A DNA stretch of 64,000 bases from Olavius algarvensis associated proteobacterium Delta 3 (GCA_903231505.1 CAFBRK010000083.1:25589-89588), one strand, 5' to 3'. Positions 1-9,159 are shown, numbered from the stretch's first letter. Made by a program: numbers and translations. Notes: generated from the letters alone by a model not told the origin.

Positions 1-725
1 TCCGTCTTCTCGAACTGGCCCGGGAGTGGAAGGACCGGATCGTCCGGTTTCATCACATCAGCACGGATGAAGTGTATGGTTCCCTGGACGAAACCGGTGT
101 TTTTCGGGAAGATACGCCTTATGATCCCAGCAGTCCCTATTCAGCCTCGAAGGCCGGCTCTGACCATCTGGTCCGGGCTTACGGGCGGACCTACGGGCTT
201 CCCGTCACGATTTCGAACTGCTCCAATAACTATGGCCCTTTCCAGTTTCCCGAGAAACTCATTCCGCTGATGATTCTCAATGCATTCAATGGCGACCCCC
301 TGCCGGTATACGGCGACGGCCGCAATGTCAGGGACTGGCTCTATGTTGAAGACCACTGCCGGGCCATCTGGATCATCATGACCCGCGGGCGCCCAGGGGA
401 GACCTACAATGTGGGCGGTCATGGGGAAATGAGAAACATGGATGTCGTTCACGCCATCTGTGACCTGGTCGATGAGTTAGTCCCCAAACCCGGCGGACAA
501 ACATGCCGGGAGCTGATCACATTCGTCGCGGATCGTCCCGGTCATGATTACCGTTATGCCATCGACTCCGGTAAAATCCGAAGAGAACTTGGTTGGACCC
601 CTTCGGAATCATTCGACTCCGGGCTCCGGAAGACCATTGAATGGTACCGGGATAATACAGATTGGATTCGACGGGTCCAGTCCGGAGAATACCGCGAGTG
701 GATCAAGAGCCATTACCGGTTGTAA
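1..725 (+). CDS. rfbB: dTDP-glucose 4,6-dehydratase, 3' part (cut by window edge)
   Basis: C-terminal portion of an extended short-chain dehydrogenase. The open frame runs in from the left edge (first full codon at base 3) and has no start in the window. It contains the family segment [14 protein letters not shown] and the catalytic YSASK (Y-x3-K), followed by NCSNNYGP and a typical C-terminus ending in EWYRDN. These match RfbB/RmlB, which converts dTDP-glucose to dTDP-4-keto-6-deoxyglucose in the cytoplasm for deoxysugar and O-antigen synthesis. Other rml genes, if present, lie outside the window. The next gene, pyrF, starts 173 bp downstream and is functionally unrelated. Confidence 0.9.
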   Translation, partial: RLLELAREWKDRIVRFHHISTDEVYGSLDETGVFREDTPYDPSSPYSASKAGSDHLVRAYGRTYGLPVTISNCSNNYGPFQFPEKLIPLMILNAFNGDPLPVYGDGRNVRDWLYVEDHCRAIWIIMTRGRPGETYNVGGHGEMRNMDVVHAICDLVDELVPKPGGQTCRELITFVADRPGHDYRYAIDSGKIRRELGWTPSESFDSGLRKTIEWYRDNTDWIRRVQSGEYREWIKSHYRL

Positions 726-779
726 TCGATGGAAATACCACCGGAGAGACCCACCGCACGCAGAGCGTTTATTAAGGTT

Positions 780-802
780 CTTCTCCAAATCAATTGGAGA
801 AG
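780..802 (+). terminator. Inverted repeat after rfbB (weak terminator candidate)
   Basis: CTTCTCCAA and TTGGAGAAG form a perfect 9-bp stem with a 5-nt loop between rfbB and pyrF. There is no T-run after it, so classical Rho-independent termination is doubtful. It could be an mRNA-processing or protein-binding element. Confidence 0.3.
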
Positions 803-898
803 AGGGGCCAATGATTCACGTGTTTAATTCCTGCTATCTGTTAATCAGCGGCATCGCCGCGTTTCATAAAACCGCATCGCGGTGTTATAGGGGTCGAA

Positions 899-1624
899 AT
901 GAAATCAGCCAAGGATTACATTGCATTTCCTCTGGATGTACCCGACATGTCAACTGCCCGGGAACTGATAGAACAGCTGTCCGGAGTCGTCGGTATGTTC
1001 AAGGTCGGTTTGGAGCTGTTTATCGAGGCAGGCCCGGAGATCGTTCGCTACATCCAGAGTACCGGAGGCACCCCCATTTTTCTGGATCTGAAACTGCACG
1101 ATATTCCGGCGACGGTGGGACGGGCGGTCACGCGAATCGGCGACATGGGTGTGTCCTTCGCCACCGTCCACTGCGGTGAATCGGAGGAAATGCTGGCCGT
1201 CGCGGTTCAAGCAGCCGATGGGCGGGTCGGTATTCTCGGAGTAACCGTGTTGACCAGCATCGGGCCAGAGCACATCCGGCAATCCGGGTTTGAGGAAACG
1301 TATTCCGAAGATCCCGGGAAACTGGTGCTCAAGCGGGCAGCCATGGCAAAAAGCGCCGGGTGTGCCGGGGTGATCTGTTCGCCGCTGGAGGCCCGGATAG
1401 TCAAGGAACAGCTTGGATCGGATTTTCTGGCCGTTACCCCGGGAATCCGCCCCGGCCGGGGGGCGGTCGCCTCGGACGACCAGCGGCGGGCGGCAACCCC
1501 GGCCTCGGCAATTCGCGCCGGTGCGGATATCCTGGTCATCGGCAGGCCCATTCGGGATGCGGGTGTTCCGCGAGACGCCGCCATCAGAATCGCTGAGGAA
1601 ATCGAAGGTGCCCTTCAGGGATAG
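899..1624 (+). CDS. pyrF: orotidine 5'-phosphate decarboxylase
   Basis: 241 residues, the normal length for the bacterial enzyme. It decarboxylates OMP to UMP, the last step of de novo pyrimidine synthesis. The sequence begins with a DVPD/TARELIEQL strand-helix and shows FKVGLELF. The catalytic DLKLHDIPATV (D-x-K-x-x-D, around residues 63-68) is intact, as are the phosphate-binding TPGIRPG and the late GRPI motif. The ATG at 899 gives the family N-terminus directly. It stands alone, with about 300 bp of noncoding DNA downstream. Confidence 0.95.
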   Translation: MKSAKDYIAFPLDVPDMSTARELIEQLSGVVGMFKVGLELFIEAGPEIVRYIQSTGGTPIFLDLKLHDIPATVGRAVTRIGDMGVSFATVHCGESEEMLAVAVQAADGRVGILGVTVLTSIGPEHIRQSGFEETYSEDPGKLVLKRAAMAKSAGCAGVICSPLEARIVKEQLGSDFLAVTPGIRPGRGAVASDDQRRAATPASAIRAGADILVIGRPIRDAGVPRDAAIRIAEEIEGALQG

Positions 1625-1926
1625 ATTGCCCAGATAACGGAATCCTTGAATTACACTGCCACCAGAGCCACGCTTTACATATTATATTCTCAAACCTGAT
1701 GATTCCCCTTTTCATGCAGCGCGTGACAAGATCAGATTGGATTAAAATCCGTAGTTATTTCGAGTTTCGATATTCGAATTTCGTATTTAACTGCCCATTA
1801 GCCTGCACTACGATTAGGAAAATCTGAGACGGAGCCATCTGTCCACTGGGGCATAAGCTGCATGGGGTAGACATTCATCGGGAGGGTCCTATTGTATCTG
1901 GAACATCACGGAGAAAGGAGCACACC
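1625..1926. other. Intergenic region pyrF to thioredoxin reductase
   Basis: About 300 bp with no credible ORF. The part near 1755-1795 consists of variants of TTTCGA/TTCGAATTTCG, one of several simple quasi-repeat spacers in this window. A strong Shine-Dalgarno (GGAGAAAGGAG) lies just before the next ATG. Confidence 0.5.
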
Positions 1927-3168
1927 ATGACCACACCCGACATTACCGTATATGGAGCGCATTGGTGCCCGGACTGCCGGCGAAGCAAACAGTTTCTTGG
2001 GGAGCACCAGATCCCCTACAATTGGATCGATATCGAGCAGGATGCCGCTGCCGAAGAGTTTGTCATCGAAACAAACCAGGGAAAGCGGATCATTCCGACC
2101 ATCACCTTCCCGGATGGCACCTTTCTGACCGAACCGAGCAATTCCGAACTGGCTCAAAAACTGGGCCTTAAGACCGAGGCCGAACGCAAGCACTACGACC
2201 TGATCGTTCTGGGCGGCGGACCCGCCGGTCTGACAGCCGCCCTTTATACCGCCCGAGAGGCCATCGATACCCTTGTCATCGAGCGGGCCGCGTTCGGTGG
2301 ACAGGCCGCCGGAACGGAGAAACTGGACAACATGCCCGGGTTTCACGACGGGGTTTCCGGAGCAGACTTTTCCAAACGGCTGCGCAAGCAGGCCGAGAGG
2401 TTCGGGGTCGAACTGCTTCAGGCCCAGGATGTCACGGGGATCCACAGCCATGACAACTACCACTGCGCAACAACGGCAGACGGGAGCCAATATAGTGCCC
2501 AGGCTATGCTCATCGCCACCGGCAGCCGGTACAAACGGCTGAACGTACCGGGTGAAGCCAACTATTCCGGTGCAGGGGTGCACTTTTGTGCGACATGTGA
2601 CGGACCCTTCTACAAAGGCAAGCGGGTGGCCGTCGTGGGCGGCGGCAACAGCGCGGCCGAAGAGTCTCTGCTGCTGACCAAGTTTGCGGATCATGTAACG
2701 ATATTGGTGCGGGGCAGCGAGTTCAAAGCTTCACAAATTATCCAGGACAGCGTCCTGAGCCACCCGAAGATCACCGTCCACTGGAACACGGAGGTCAGAG
2801 AATTTCTGGGCGAGCAGTCAAAGCTCAATCGGATTAAAGTTGTCAACAACCAGAGCGGGAAAGAAGAAGAGATGGCCATCGATGGCGCGTTTATCTTCAT
2901 CGGTCTGGTGCCCAACACAGGATTTCTGAAAGATAGTCCGGTGTTGCTCGATAAGTGGGGTTTCGTGATTACCGGGCACAGCCTGATCCATCGCAGGGAG
3001 CGGCCGGACGGATTCCAGGACCGCGAACCGCTTCTGTTGGAAACCAGCGTTCCCGGCATATTCGCTGCCGGTGATGTCCGGGATGACAGCACCAAACAGG
3101 TGGTCAGCGCAGCCGGGGAGGGGAGTACGGCGGCCTTGGAGATACGGGAATACCTGAAGATGGTATAA
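1927..3168 (+). CDS. FAD-dependent thioredoxin reductase-like protein with N-terminal glutaredoxin domain
   Basis: 413 residues in two parts. Residues 1-80 form a glutaredoxin/NrdH-like fold with a redox CPDC at C14/C17. Residues 90-413 are a thioredoxin-reductase-type flavoprotein: FAD-binding GGGPAG, redox-active CATCDG (C221/C224), a second Rossmann motif GGGNSAAEE, and FAD-site FAAGDVR near the C-terminus. Expected role: NAD(P)H-dependent dithiol reduction, with electrons passed from the flavin disulfide to the attached glutaredoxin, in the cytoplasm. The fusion suggests a self-contained reductase and carrier. The start is supported by a strong Shine-Dalgarno. The physiological substrate is unknown. 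Confidence 0.88.
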   Translation: MTTPDITVYGAHWCPDCRRSKQFLGEHQIPYNWIDIEQDAAAEEFVIETNQGKRIIPTITFPDGTFLTEPSNSELAQKLGLKTEAERKHYDLIVLGGGPAGLTAALYTAREAIDTLVIERAAFGGQAAGTEKLDNMPGFHDGVSGADFSKRLRKQAERFGVELLQAQDVTGIHSHDNYHCATTADGSQYSAQAMLIATGSRYKRLNVPGEANYSGAGVHFCATCDGPFYKGKRVAVVGGGNSAAEESLLLTKFADHVTILVRGSEFKASQIIQDSVLSHPKITVHWNTEVREFLGEQSKLNRIKVVNNQSGKEEEMAIDGAFIFIGLVPNTGFLKDSPVLLDKWGFVITGHSLIHRRERPDGFQDREPLLLETSVPGIFAAGDVRDDSTKQVVSAAGEGSTAALEIREYLKMV

Positions 3169-3538
3169 ATTCGGTTTGCCGGTTTGCCCGTTCGCCTGTT
3201 TGCCGGTTGAGCGGTTCTCGTCTCTTCGGCATTCGCCGAGTTCCGGTTTCCCTGTTTAACGAATTTCTTCCTCTTAAAGGTGATTATTCCCTGTAGCTCG
3301 CTACGGGGACCCAATTAATTCCTCTCCCCTGGTGGGAGAGGTAAGGAGAGGGGGTAAGATAGACATTATTCCGATTTGATACCCCGTAGCTTGCTGCGGG
3401 GAGCTTCATTAATGTGATTTTAACCGGCTGACCCTTCGACTCGCTTCACTCGCTCAGGACGAGCAGGCGAACCGGCGAATTGGCAAGCCAGCCCTTAAGA
3501 TAGGCCTGAAACAGACTTGCTTAAAGAATATAATTAAC
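3169..3538. repeat. Intergenic repeat cluster (includes composite GTAGC palindrome element)
   Basis: 370 bp without a gene, made of layered repeats. Bases 3172-3226 repeat CGGTTTGCC-like words. Bases 3289-3308 and 3380-3400 are hairpins of the form CCCCGTAGC-TT-GCTGCGGGG. Between them, near 3322-3343, is a CTCTCCCC/GGGAGAG hairpin. Bases 3434-3470 hold CTTCGACTCGCTTCACTCG and a GCTCAGGACGAGC palindrome. The hairpin-hairpin-hairpin unit recurs at 9221-9354. Confidence 0.7.
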
Positions 3539-4303
3539 GTGAAGAATACTAAGGATCCCACATACCGCGGCCTCTTTTCTTCCGACTGGAACGAATGCCT
3601 GGCGCCTTGCGGGCCGTTCGACGTGATCGCGTACCATTATCCGGATCTGAGCGAGGAACTTAGCCGTATTTTCAAGCACTACACCGGTAACGAGATCTCC
3701 CTTGGGCAGGCCGCCGGGCAGATCAATCAGCTCCTTCCGGCCCCCATCACCCAAATCCAGATGGACACCTATCTGAAGTCATCCTTTCGATGTTACACCG
3801 GTGTCCGGTCATTGATAGACTGGTGCCGGGATCACGATGTTCTGTTTATGATCAACACCACCGGGGCGATCGGCTATTTTCAGCGTGCGCTGGCGCTGGG
3901 GCTGTTGCCGCCGATTCCGATCCTTTCAGCACACCCGGCAATCCGGTTTCCGGATTCCTCGGAAGATCCCGGGCAGGTGTTCGAGCTTTTTGAAATCCAG
4001 GACAAGACTAGAAACACACTGGCGGCGGCCCGGGCATTCGGGATACCCCTGAAACGGATTATGATCATGGGGGACAGCGGCGGGGACGGGCCCCATTTCC
4101 AGTGGGGTAACTCGGTGGGGGCCTCCCTGGTCGGCAGCATGACAAAAAATTCCCTGGAAACCTATTGCCGGGAACATGGCATCCCGATCGATCACCGTAT
4201 CGGCCCAACGTATCAAAGGGGAGACCGGGCCGAGATTGAACGGGAAATGGATGTTGATTTTTCCGGACTGATCCCGTTCGTTACAGAGCGGCTTAGCCTT
4301 TAA
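3539..4303 (+). CDS. HAD-like hydrolase family protein
   Basis: 254 residues. It has HAD-type landmarks: an N-terminal FSSDWNECLAP (motif I region, with D-x-N rather than the usual D-x-D), INTTG (motif II Ser/Thr region), and a late IMGDSGGDG (motif IV region). The first motif is atypical, so phosphatase activity is uncertain. The likely start is a GTG with no strong Shine-Dalgarno. It lies 16 bp ahead of the MscS-family gene in the same direction, so the two may be co-transcribed. The substrate cannot be assigned. Confidence 0.6.
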   Translation: MKNTKDPTYRGLFSSDWNECLAPCGPFDVIAYHYPDLSEELSRIFKHYTGNEISLGQAAGQINQLLPAPITQIQMDTYLKSSFRCYTGVRSLIDWCRDHDVLFMINTTGAIGYFQRALALGLLPPIPILSAHPAIRFPDSSEDPGQVFELFEIQDKTRNTLAAARAFGIPLKRIMIMGDSGGDGPHFQWGNSVGASLVGSMTKNSLETYCREHGIPIDHRIGPTYQRGDRAEIEREMDVDFSGLIPFVTERLSL

Positions 4304-4319
4304 GCGGAGGATCCCTCGG

Positions 4320-5456
4320 ATGACGTCTTTAAACCAATTCTGGGAACTCGTGGTCGATGTATGGAAAAACGGCGTGGCGGGCATCGACCTGGGCCGCATT
4401 ATCGTTGCGGCGCTGATATTTATCGGTTTTCTGCTGATTCGCAGAATCTTCGTAAAGCTTATCACCGGGCGACTCAAGTCGCTGTCGAAACGGACACCGA
4501 GCGAATTCGATGATCGTGCCCTTGATGTTTTGGAGCGCCCCCTGGGCTTCATACCGGTCGTCCTGGGCCTGTTTTTTGCGTTTAAATTTCTTTCCCTCAG
4601 CGGCGCGCTGGACAGTTTCGCCGACAAGGTCATCCGGTCGCTGGTGGTCTTTGTGCTGTTCTGGAGTCTGATCAGGCTCGTGGAGCCCCTCTCCAGGTTC
4701 ATCAAAAAATTTGAAGACGTTCTGACAGTCTCCATTGTCGAATGGCTGGTCAAGGCCGTTCGCATCACGTTTCTTTTTATCGCAATTGCCACAATATTAG
4801 AGATTTGGGGCATCCGGATCGGGCCGATTATCGCCGGATTGGGCCTGTTCGGCGTTGCGGTCGCCCTCGGCGCACAGGACCTGTTCAAAAACCTCATATC
4901 CGGCTTGTCGATCCTGGCCGAGCAGCGATTCCATATCGGTGACTGGATCTATGTGGACGGTGTTGTCGAAGGGACGGTGGAGTCGATCGGATTCCGGTCG
5001 ACCCGGGTGCGGCGTTTCGACAAAGCGCCGGTATATGTTCCGAATTCCAAGCTTTCCGATAACCCGGTGACCAACTTCAGCAGCATGACCCACCGGCGTA
5101 TTTACTGGACCATCGGCGTGGAATACCGCACAACTGTCGACCAGCTTCGCAGGATCCGGGATGGGATCGAAAACTACATCCTCACCTCCGATGCGTTCGC
5201 CAAACCGCCGGAAGTATCGACCTTTGTCCGCATCGACCGGTTCAACGATTCGTCCATCGATATCCTGGTATACTGTTTTACGAAGACGACGGTGTGGGGC
5301 GAATGGCTCGAAGAAAAGGAGAAGCTGGCCTTCCGGGTAAAGGAGATCGTGACATCGGCAGGAACCGGCTTTGCATTCCCCAGCCGATCCGTTTATGTGG
5401 AAACACTGCCCACCGAAACGCCGGAGGTGTTTGTTCCGCCGTCAAACGACCAGTAG
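4320..5456 (+). CDS. MscS-family mechanosensitive ion channel
   Basis: 378 residues with about four to five N-terminal membrane helices. The last is the pore-lining helix containing GLFGVAVALGAQDLFKN, the MscS TM3 signature, followed by the beta domain (FHIGDWIYVDG) and the typical VPNSKLSDNPVTN stretch. It should sit in the inner membrane and release solutes under hypo-osmotic stress. Length is intermediate between minimal MscS and larger YnaI-like members. It follows the HAD-like gene by 16 bp. Confidence 0.9.
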   Translation: MTSLNQFWELVVDVWKNGVAGIDLGRIIVAALIFIGFLLIRRIFVKLITGRLKSLSKRTPSEFDDRALDVLERPLGFIPVVLGLFFAFKFLSLSGALDSFADKVIRSLVVFVLFWSLIRLVEPLSRFIKKFEDVLTVSIVEWLVKAVRITFLFIAIATILEIWGIRIGPIIAGLGLFGVAVALGAQDLFKNLISGLSILAEQRFHIGDWIYVDGVVEGTVESIGFRSTRVRRFDKAPVYVPNSKLSDNPVTNFSSMTHRRIYWTIGVEYRTTVDQLRRIRDGIENYILTSDAFAKPPEVSTFVRIDRFNDSSIDILVYCFTKTTVWGEWLEEKEKLAFRVKEIVTSAGTGFAFPSRSVYVETLPTETPEVFVPPSNDQ

Positions 5457-5519
5457 TCGTGCGAAAGAGATTCCGTAGGAATTCGTCAGTACTTATGGCA
5501 TTTCATGCGACCCGTTGAA

Positions 5520-5576
5520 TCCGTGCCTGAGGCAGGCAAGCCTGGGCCGCCTTTGGCACCGCCGAAGGCGGGCAGA
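5520..5576. repeat. GC-rich intergenic palindromes after the MscS gene
   Basis: TGCCTGAGGCAGGCA and a CGCCTTT/GAAGGCG inverted repeat lie within 120 bp of the channel stop. They resemble the CCGCCAGAGGCGG-type palindromes at 63860-63895 and may act as a transcription stop or a dispersed repeat. Confidence 0.45.
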
Positions 5577-5595
5577 CTTCGAACACTTGGCGCCT

Positions 5596-5756
5596 TTATT
5601 CCAGTAACTGAATACTCTCGTACCATTTCCTATATTCCGCCTCGTTGGTTTCAAAGTCGTCGGATGTGGAAATCAGCACCAGCATATAGCTCCCCTTGCT
5701 GCCGACCCCGTAGCCGCCGAGCAAGGTCTTACCTTCGGTCTTTCGTTGGCGGATTA
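5596..5756 (-). pseudogene. 3' fragment of an unrecognised gene
   Basis: The minus strand stays open for about 50 codons and ends ...EYRKWYESIQLLE-stop, with protein-like composition (LLGGYGVGSKGSYMLVLIS upstream). No start codon or Shine-Dalgarno is present, and the frame runs into the 3' end of the DinB gene. I read it as the tail of a gene whose 5' part was lost. Such a remnant fits a rearrangement at the edge of the accessory region. Function unknown. Confidence 0.45.
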
Positions 5757-6203
5757 TATCTGCTTCTCCAGAATATCTTTAAGGTGCAGTCGCAGATGGA
5801 CGAGGTAGTCTTTTACCACGAAATCCAGCGGGACCGGATCTTCTTTACCGATATTGCACGGGGAGGCTTCGGCGTCTTCCGGAATCCTCTCTATAATGTG
5901 ACTCAAGTGGTCGTTGTAGGCAGTCCACAATGCCACCAAAGACGACCAGGGCCGTTCATTGCATCGTTGAATCCTGACCCATTCCCTCTGATTGTAAGTT
6001 GGAAACTCCGCAGCAACATGATTCACAGCCCTGACAAATCGTTGATGATTGTTTGAGGCGGAATCGATGAGATGCCCGAGAATTTCCTTTTTCGACCATT
6101 CATCCGGGCCTGGTTTAAACGCAACGTCCGTTTCGCTCAACCGGGACAATTCCGGTTCGACCGTTGCGATAATGGAGCGCAGTTGTTGGACGATATCTTG
6201 CAT
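5754..6203 (-). CDS. DinB-superfamily protein
   Basis: 149 residues, predicted four-helix bundle. The DinB/YfiT-type pattern is visible: EWSKKEILGHLIDSASNNHQ with the metal-ligand histidine, and a C-terminal DYLVHLRLHLKDI with a further H-x3-H pair. Members are metal-binding proteins, some of them thiol-dependent S-transferases; the substrate here is unknown. It is the first of a run of leftward genes in AT-richer DNA that leads into the integron array, but no attC site was found beside it. Confidence 0.75.
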   Translation of the reverse strand: MQDIVQQLRSIIATVEPELSRLSETDVAFKPGPDEWSKKEILGHLIDSASNNHQRFVRAVNHVAAEFPTYNQREWVRIQRCNERPWSSLVALWTAYNDHLSHIIERIPEDAEASPCNIGKEDPVPLDFVVKDYLVHLRLHLKDILEKQI

Positions 6204-6258
6204 GTCGCGTCCCCTTCTGGTCCCGCCCTCGGAAAAGCGTAGTCAGGCAACTCTTGGG

Positions 6259-6702
6259 TCAGGACGGCTTTTTAATTGTCTTGTCAACCATACGCTTAAG
6301 GCGATTGATCTCGGTTTTAAGTTTTGATTGAAGATTTTTCAATTCGTGGTCCAATAAATTTGCGCCCGTTGTCAGAAGAACTCTTGTCAAACTCTCAACA
6401 ATCCGAATGGCGAATAAATATGCAAAAAATCCGATGATATAATAAACAGCAGGCGGAAGCTTGAAGGGCTGGCCGTAAATAATCATGCCGTCTTCCAGTT
6501 TGCCGTATTTTATGAGTGTTCCAATGATAGGCAGTTTTTCCGGGCCTATAGAAAAAAACCCCAATATCATTAGTATGTTATATGTGACAAAGACGACGCC
6601 CATAATTCCGATGATGATCAACACAATGCCTATTCTCCGTTTAAAGGAAGCCCTGTCTGTTTCTTGATCAAGACCACTGGGCGGATACGTTTGCGGCATC
6701 AT
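6259..6702 (-). CDS. Small membrane protein with C-terminal coiled coil
   Basis: 147 residues. There are two hydrophobic helices (around residues 24-50 and 84-105) and then a charged segment, LKNLQSKLKTEINRLKRM, that would form a short coiled coil. Not recognised. It is leftward and alone between the DinB gene and the Imm50-like gene. Base composition resembles the cassette array more than the conserved flank. Probably an inner-membrane protein with a cytoplasmic tail. Confidence 0.55.
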   Translation of the reverse strand: MMPQTYPPSGLDQETDRASFKRRIGIVLIIIGIMGVVFVTYNILMILGFFSIGPEKLPIIGTLIKYGKLEDGMIIYGQPFKLPPAVYYIIGFFAYLFAIRIVESLTRVLLTTGANLLDHELKNLQSKLKTEINRLKRMVDKTIKKPS

Positions 6703-6854
6703 AGAAAGCTCCTTCGTTACAGTGAAGACATTCCAAACCCGGGTGCTAAATTCATTCTATTTCAATTCCAGAGTTTCCACCACGGTTTTTTAGGCGTTGC
6801 GCGTGCTTATTCGGAATGCAGCGGTTCGGTACGGTGCAAAGTTTCATTTTCTGT

Positions 6855-7289
6855 TCACCCGTTTTCATGATTCGCTGGTTGTCTCCGTTCAATTGCCTCC
6901 ACCCTGAAACACGTGAAGGATAGCGCTACACCAAATGCCTGCTCAAAACTAACCAAAATATGCGGTGGAAGAGGGGTTCCGTCGGTATATGTACCTCGCG
7001 CTTCGAATTTGAACCTCAAGTCATACACGGCGTTCTGGTGATTGAATTCTTCCATCCGTATCGAGTTGCAGTCATGGAACTTTAGACCAACGATGTAGGG
7101 TTTTTTCAATGCGCAGAGCTCAAATGAAGCCTCTATAATCGGCCCGATCCACACATTATCATCGGGTCGAATATCACCGCGCCACATGTTTAAATAAAGA
7201 ACTTCAGCATCGTGAAAATTGGGCCACTCCCCATGATCGAGAATGAGTCCACTGTTTTCGACATGTGTTACAGGGTCAAATTCTTTCAT
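6855..7289 (-). CDS. Imm50-like immunity-family protein
   Basis: 144 residues. The N-terminal ...HGEWPNFHDAEV matches the W-P-x-F-H-D-A-E-V signature I associate with the Imm50 immunity family of polymorphic-toxin systems. The rest is a beta-rich cytoplasmic protein with no signal peptide. Its ATG overlaps the TGA of the upstream thioesterase by 4 bp, so the two are probably translationally coupled. No toxin gene is next to it, so it could be an orphan immunity gene. The family call rests on one motif. Confidence 0.55.
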   Translation of the reverse strand: MKEFDPVTHVENSGLILDHGEWPNFHDAEVLYLNMWRGDIRPDDNVWIGPIIEASFELCALKKPYIVGLKFHDCNSIRMEEFNHQNAVYDLRFKFEARGTYTDGTPLPPHILVSFEQAFGVALSFTCFRVEAIERRQPANHENG

Positions 7290-7735
7290 TCCTGGTCAAC
7301 CCGCCTCACAAGCTTTTCAAGCTCGATAATGTTTTTCTTTATTTCATCCGGAACGAGCGTTTTTTGGTTGGCCTGGTAATCGAATGTAACCAGCACGCCT
7401 TCTCCTGATGCCGCTAATTTGCCGTGCTTTATACTGAAAACAGCATACTTCATAATAAAGCGATCCTGTTCGATGGTATCCACTTTGGCTCCCACGGTCA
7501 CCTGGTCCGGGTAGGTGAGGGGAATTTTATACCGGCATTGCGTGGAGGCCAGGATAGGACCGATTCCGGTTCTATCCATGACCTCTAAAAATTTGATTCG
7601 TTCAAAATATGAAATTCGTGCACTTTCAAAATACCTGAAATACACGATATTGTTCAGATGTTGAAACGCATCCATATCACCCCAGGCTACCGGAATTTGG
7701 ATTGTCACCGGATACTCGTCTATTTGTTCTTTCAT
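7286..7735 (-). CDS. Acyl-CoA thioesterase, 4HBT (hotdog) family
   Basis: 149 residues starting at MKEQIDEYPV. The hotdog-fold 4HBT pattern is clear: VAWGDMDAFQHLNN-x3-YFRYFESAR, with the catalytic Asp in WGDMD followed by HLNN. YbgC/FadM-type enzymes hydrolyse acyl-CoA or aryl-CoA thioesters in the cytoplasm. The longer open frame back to 8002 looks untranslated (Cys-rich and unlike the family), so I use the internal ATG. It overlaps the Imm50-like gene by 4 bp. Confidence 0.82.
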   Translation of the reverse strand: MKEQIDEYPVTIQIPVAWGDMDAFQHLNNIVYFRYFESARISYFERIKFLEVMDRTGIGPILASTQCRYKIPLTYPDQVTVGAKVDTIEQDRFIMKYAVFSIKHGKLAASGEGVLVTFDYQANQKTLVPDEIKKNIIELEKLVRRVDQE

Positions 7736-7956
7736 TTTCGCACCAAAAGTAAGGACCAAAATTGTTGAAGAAAATATGGTTTCATAACCATGCGAATCCG
7801 TCACGCACTTTCCCGTGTCGGTTGAATCAGCGTTGCATTTGGCTCCCGCCGCAACTGGCCATAAACTGTTCGGCGCGGAACAATGATGATAGAACGCGAA
7901 GCAAGTCTGCCGGAACGTGCTGAATATTGCCGGTTTCCCTGCCGTGTTTGGCTGCG

Positions 7957-8634
7957 CTACAGCACAAGCCCGGAGCTGACATGCGGTGCAAGCCTGTCCC
8001 ACTCGCTCGACGCCACGCAGTACAGGCAGAAGTCGCCGTGGTCGTAAATCGAACAGTTCATCGGGCCTCGCTTGTCTTTATGCACGCAAGCTCCGACAAA
8101 CGGTGTGCTGGTCGGCTTCACCGGCCTGGTGAGCACCCATGTGATTCCATCCGCGCCGTTCTCGCCACCAAGGAGACTGTCACGCTCCCACTCGTTCTGT
8201 TCCAGCAAGTCGACGCCAAAGAGCTTCAGCACGCTCAGCAGGGGATGCACGGCGCGCTGGAACCCCCCACGCTTTTCGCCCGGCATCATCATTGCTCCGG
8301 AGCCCATGCCCACATACTTTGTAACGCCGGCAGCCTTCATGGCCTTCCAGACGTGCGGGAGGCTGTGTGTCTTGGGGCGCTCCTTCCTGTCGTCGCCGAG
8401 CGCCGAGATGACGCCATCGCAGCCTGCAAACGCCTTCTCCATCTTCCCCTCGTCATCCATCTGCGTCTCGACCACTGTCGTCGTTGATTTTACGTCCCTG
8501 AACTTGTGCGGCGACCGCGTGACCACTACCGTCTGGACACCGGTCTCCTCGGCCCGAACGAAAATCCCCTTGCCGTAGGTTCCGCTGGCGCCGATGATCG
8601 CCACCTTAACGGGCTTTGCAACATTCGTGTTCAT
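7957..8634 (-). CDS. NAD(P)-binding Rossmann-fold protein (atypical SDR / NmrA-like)
   Basis: About 225 residues starting at MNTNVAK; an in-frame ATG at 8655 is also possible. The N-terminus has the atypical-SDR dinucleotide motif VAIIGASGTYGKG. Later come VISALGDD and YVGMGSGAMM, typical of NAD(P)H-binding NmrA/BVR-B-like proteins. No catalytic Y-x3-K triad is obvious, so it may be a sensor or a reductase of unknown substrate. It is leftward and lies just beyond the last attC-like site (8738..8789). GC content is higher than in most cassettes. Confidence 0.65.
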   Translation of the reverse strand: MNTNVAKPVKVAIIGASGTYGKGIFVRAEETGVQTVVVTRSPHKFRDVKSTTTVVETQMDDEGKMEKAFAGCDGVISALGDDRKERPKTHSLPHVWKAMKAAGVTKYVGMGSGAMMMPGEKRGGFQRAVHPLLSVLKLFGVDLLEQNEWERDSLLGGENGADGITWVLTRPVKPTSTPFVGACVHKDKRGPMNCSIYDHGDFCLYCVASSEWDRLAPHVSSGLVL

Positions 8635-8737
8635 GATCCGTGTCATCCGTGGCACGACCGCTTCTGTTCTGACGTTGGCATGACCGGGCGTTAACGATCA
8701 CCGGGTTGGACATCTCAGCCTGATAATCTTAAGATTA

Positions 8738-8789
8738 ATCCAACGGATACCCATTCAAAATGACTCGGTCCCGGTCGCCGGTGTTAGGC
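8738..8789 (-). repeat. attC-like site, distal end of array (candidate)
   Basis: 52 bp bounded by two perfect cores, ATCCAAC and GTTAGGC (RYYYAAC...GTTRRRY). It follows the stop of the 8827..9159 gene by 38 bp, as an attC should. It is short and has a weak internal inverted repeat. Confidence 0.5.
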
Positions 8790-8826
8790 GTTTTATTGGG
8801 CCTCCCGTGTAGGTGTAACCCAATGA

Positions 8827-9159
8827 TCACTCGTGATTTTCATAGTTGTTTAAATTCTTTTTCCAGGCTCTATCCAATTTACGAAACACTTTTTCACAAA
8901 TCTTTGCTGGATCAAAAATTTGAAGAGGCTTGTGTACTTCGATTTCTACAGAAGTTTCCTTTTCGTTTATTTTTGCCAGTTTTGCCATGATTCCGGCTTT
9001 TCCCGTTAACGACCAGAATGTTTGCTTCCACAAAATGACCCCGTGTTCGAAATCAGAATCCATTATCTGCCAACTCATAATGTCCTTTCCACTTTTGTAA
9101 AGCAGGTCAAAGCTATCTTTTAAAGAGAGCGGCATTCGGATGTGGAATTTTTTAATCAT
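8827..9159 (-). CDS. Hypothetical protein (probable cassette gene)
   Basis: 110 residues, no signal peptide or membrane helix. It has alternating hydrophobic strands around ILWKQTFWSLTGKAGIMAKL and a long basic C-terminal helix rich in Lys. The layout resembles a small SRPBCC-like domain (strands then a C-terminal helix), but this is only an impression. It is leftward, ends 38 bp before an attC-like site and is preceded by a copy of the composite intergenic repeat. Function unknown. Confidence 0.5.
   Translation of the reverse strand: MIKKFHIRMPLSLKDSFDLLYKSGKDIMSWQIMDSDFEHGVILWKQTFWSLTGKAGIMAKLAKINEKETSVEIEVHKPLQIFDPAKICEKVFRKLDRAWKKNLNNYENHE

Noticed and set aside
7286..8002. Thioesterase frame extended to 238 codons
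   Set aside because: The extra 89 residues are not family-like; the internal ATG gives the known 4HBT start.
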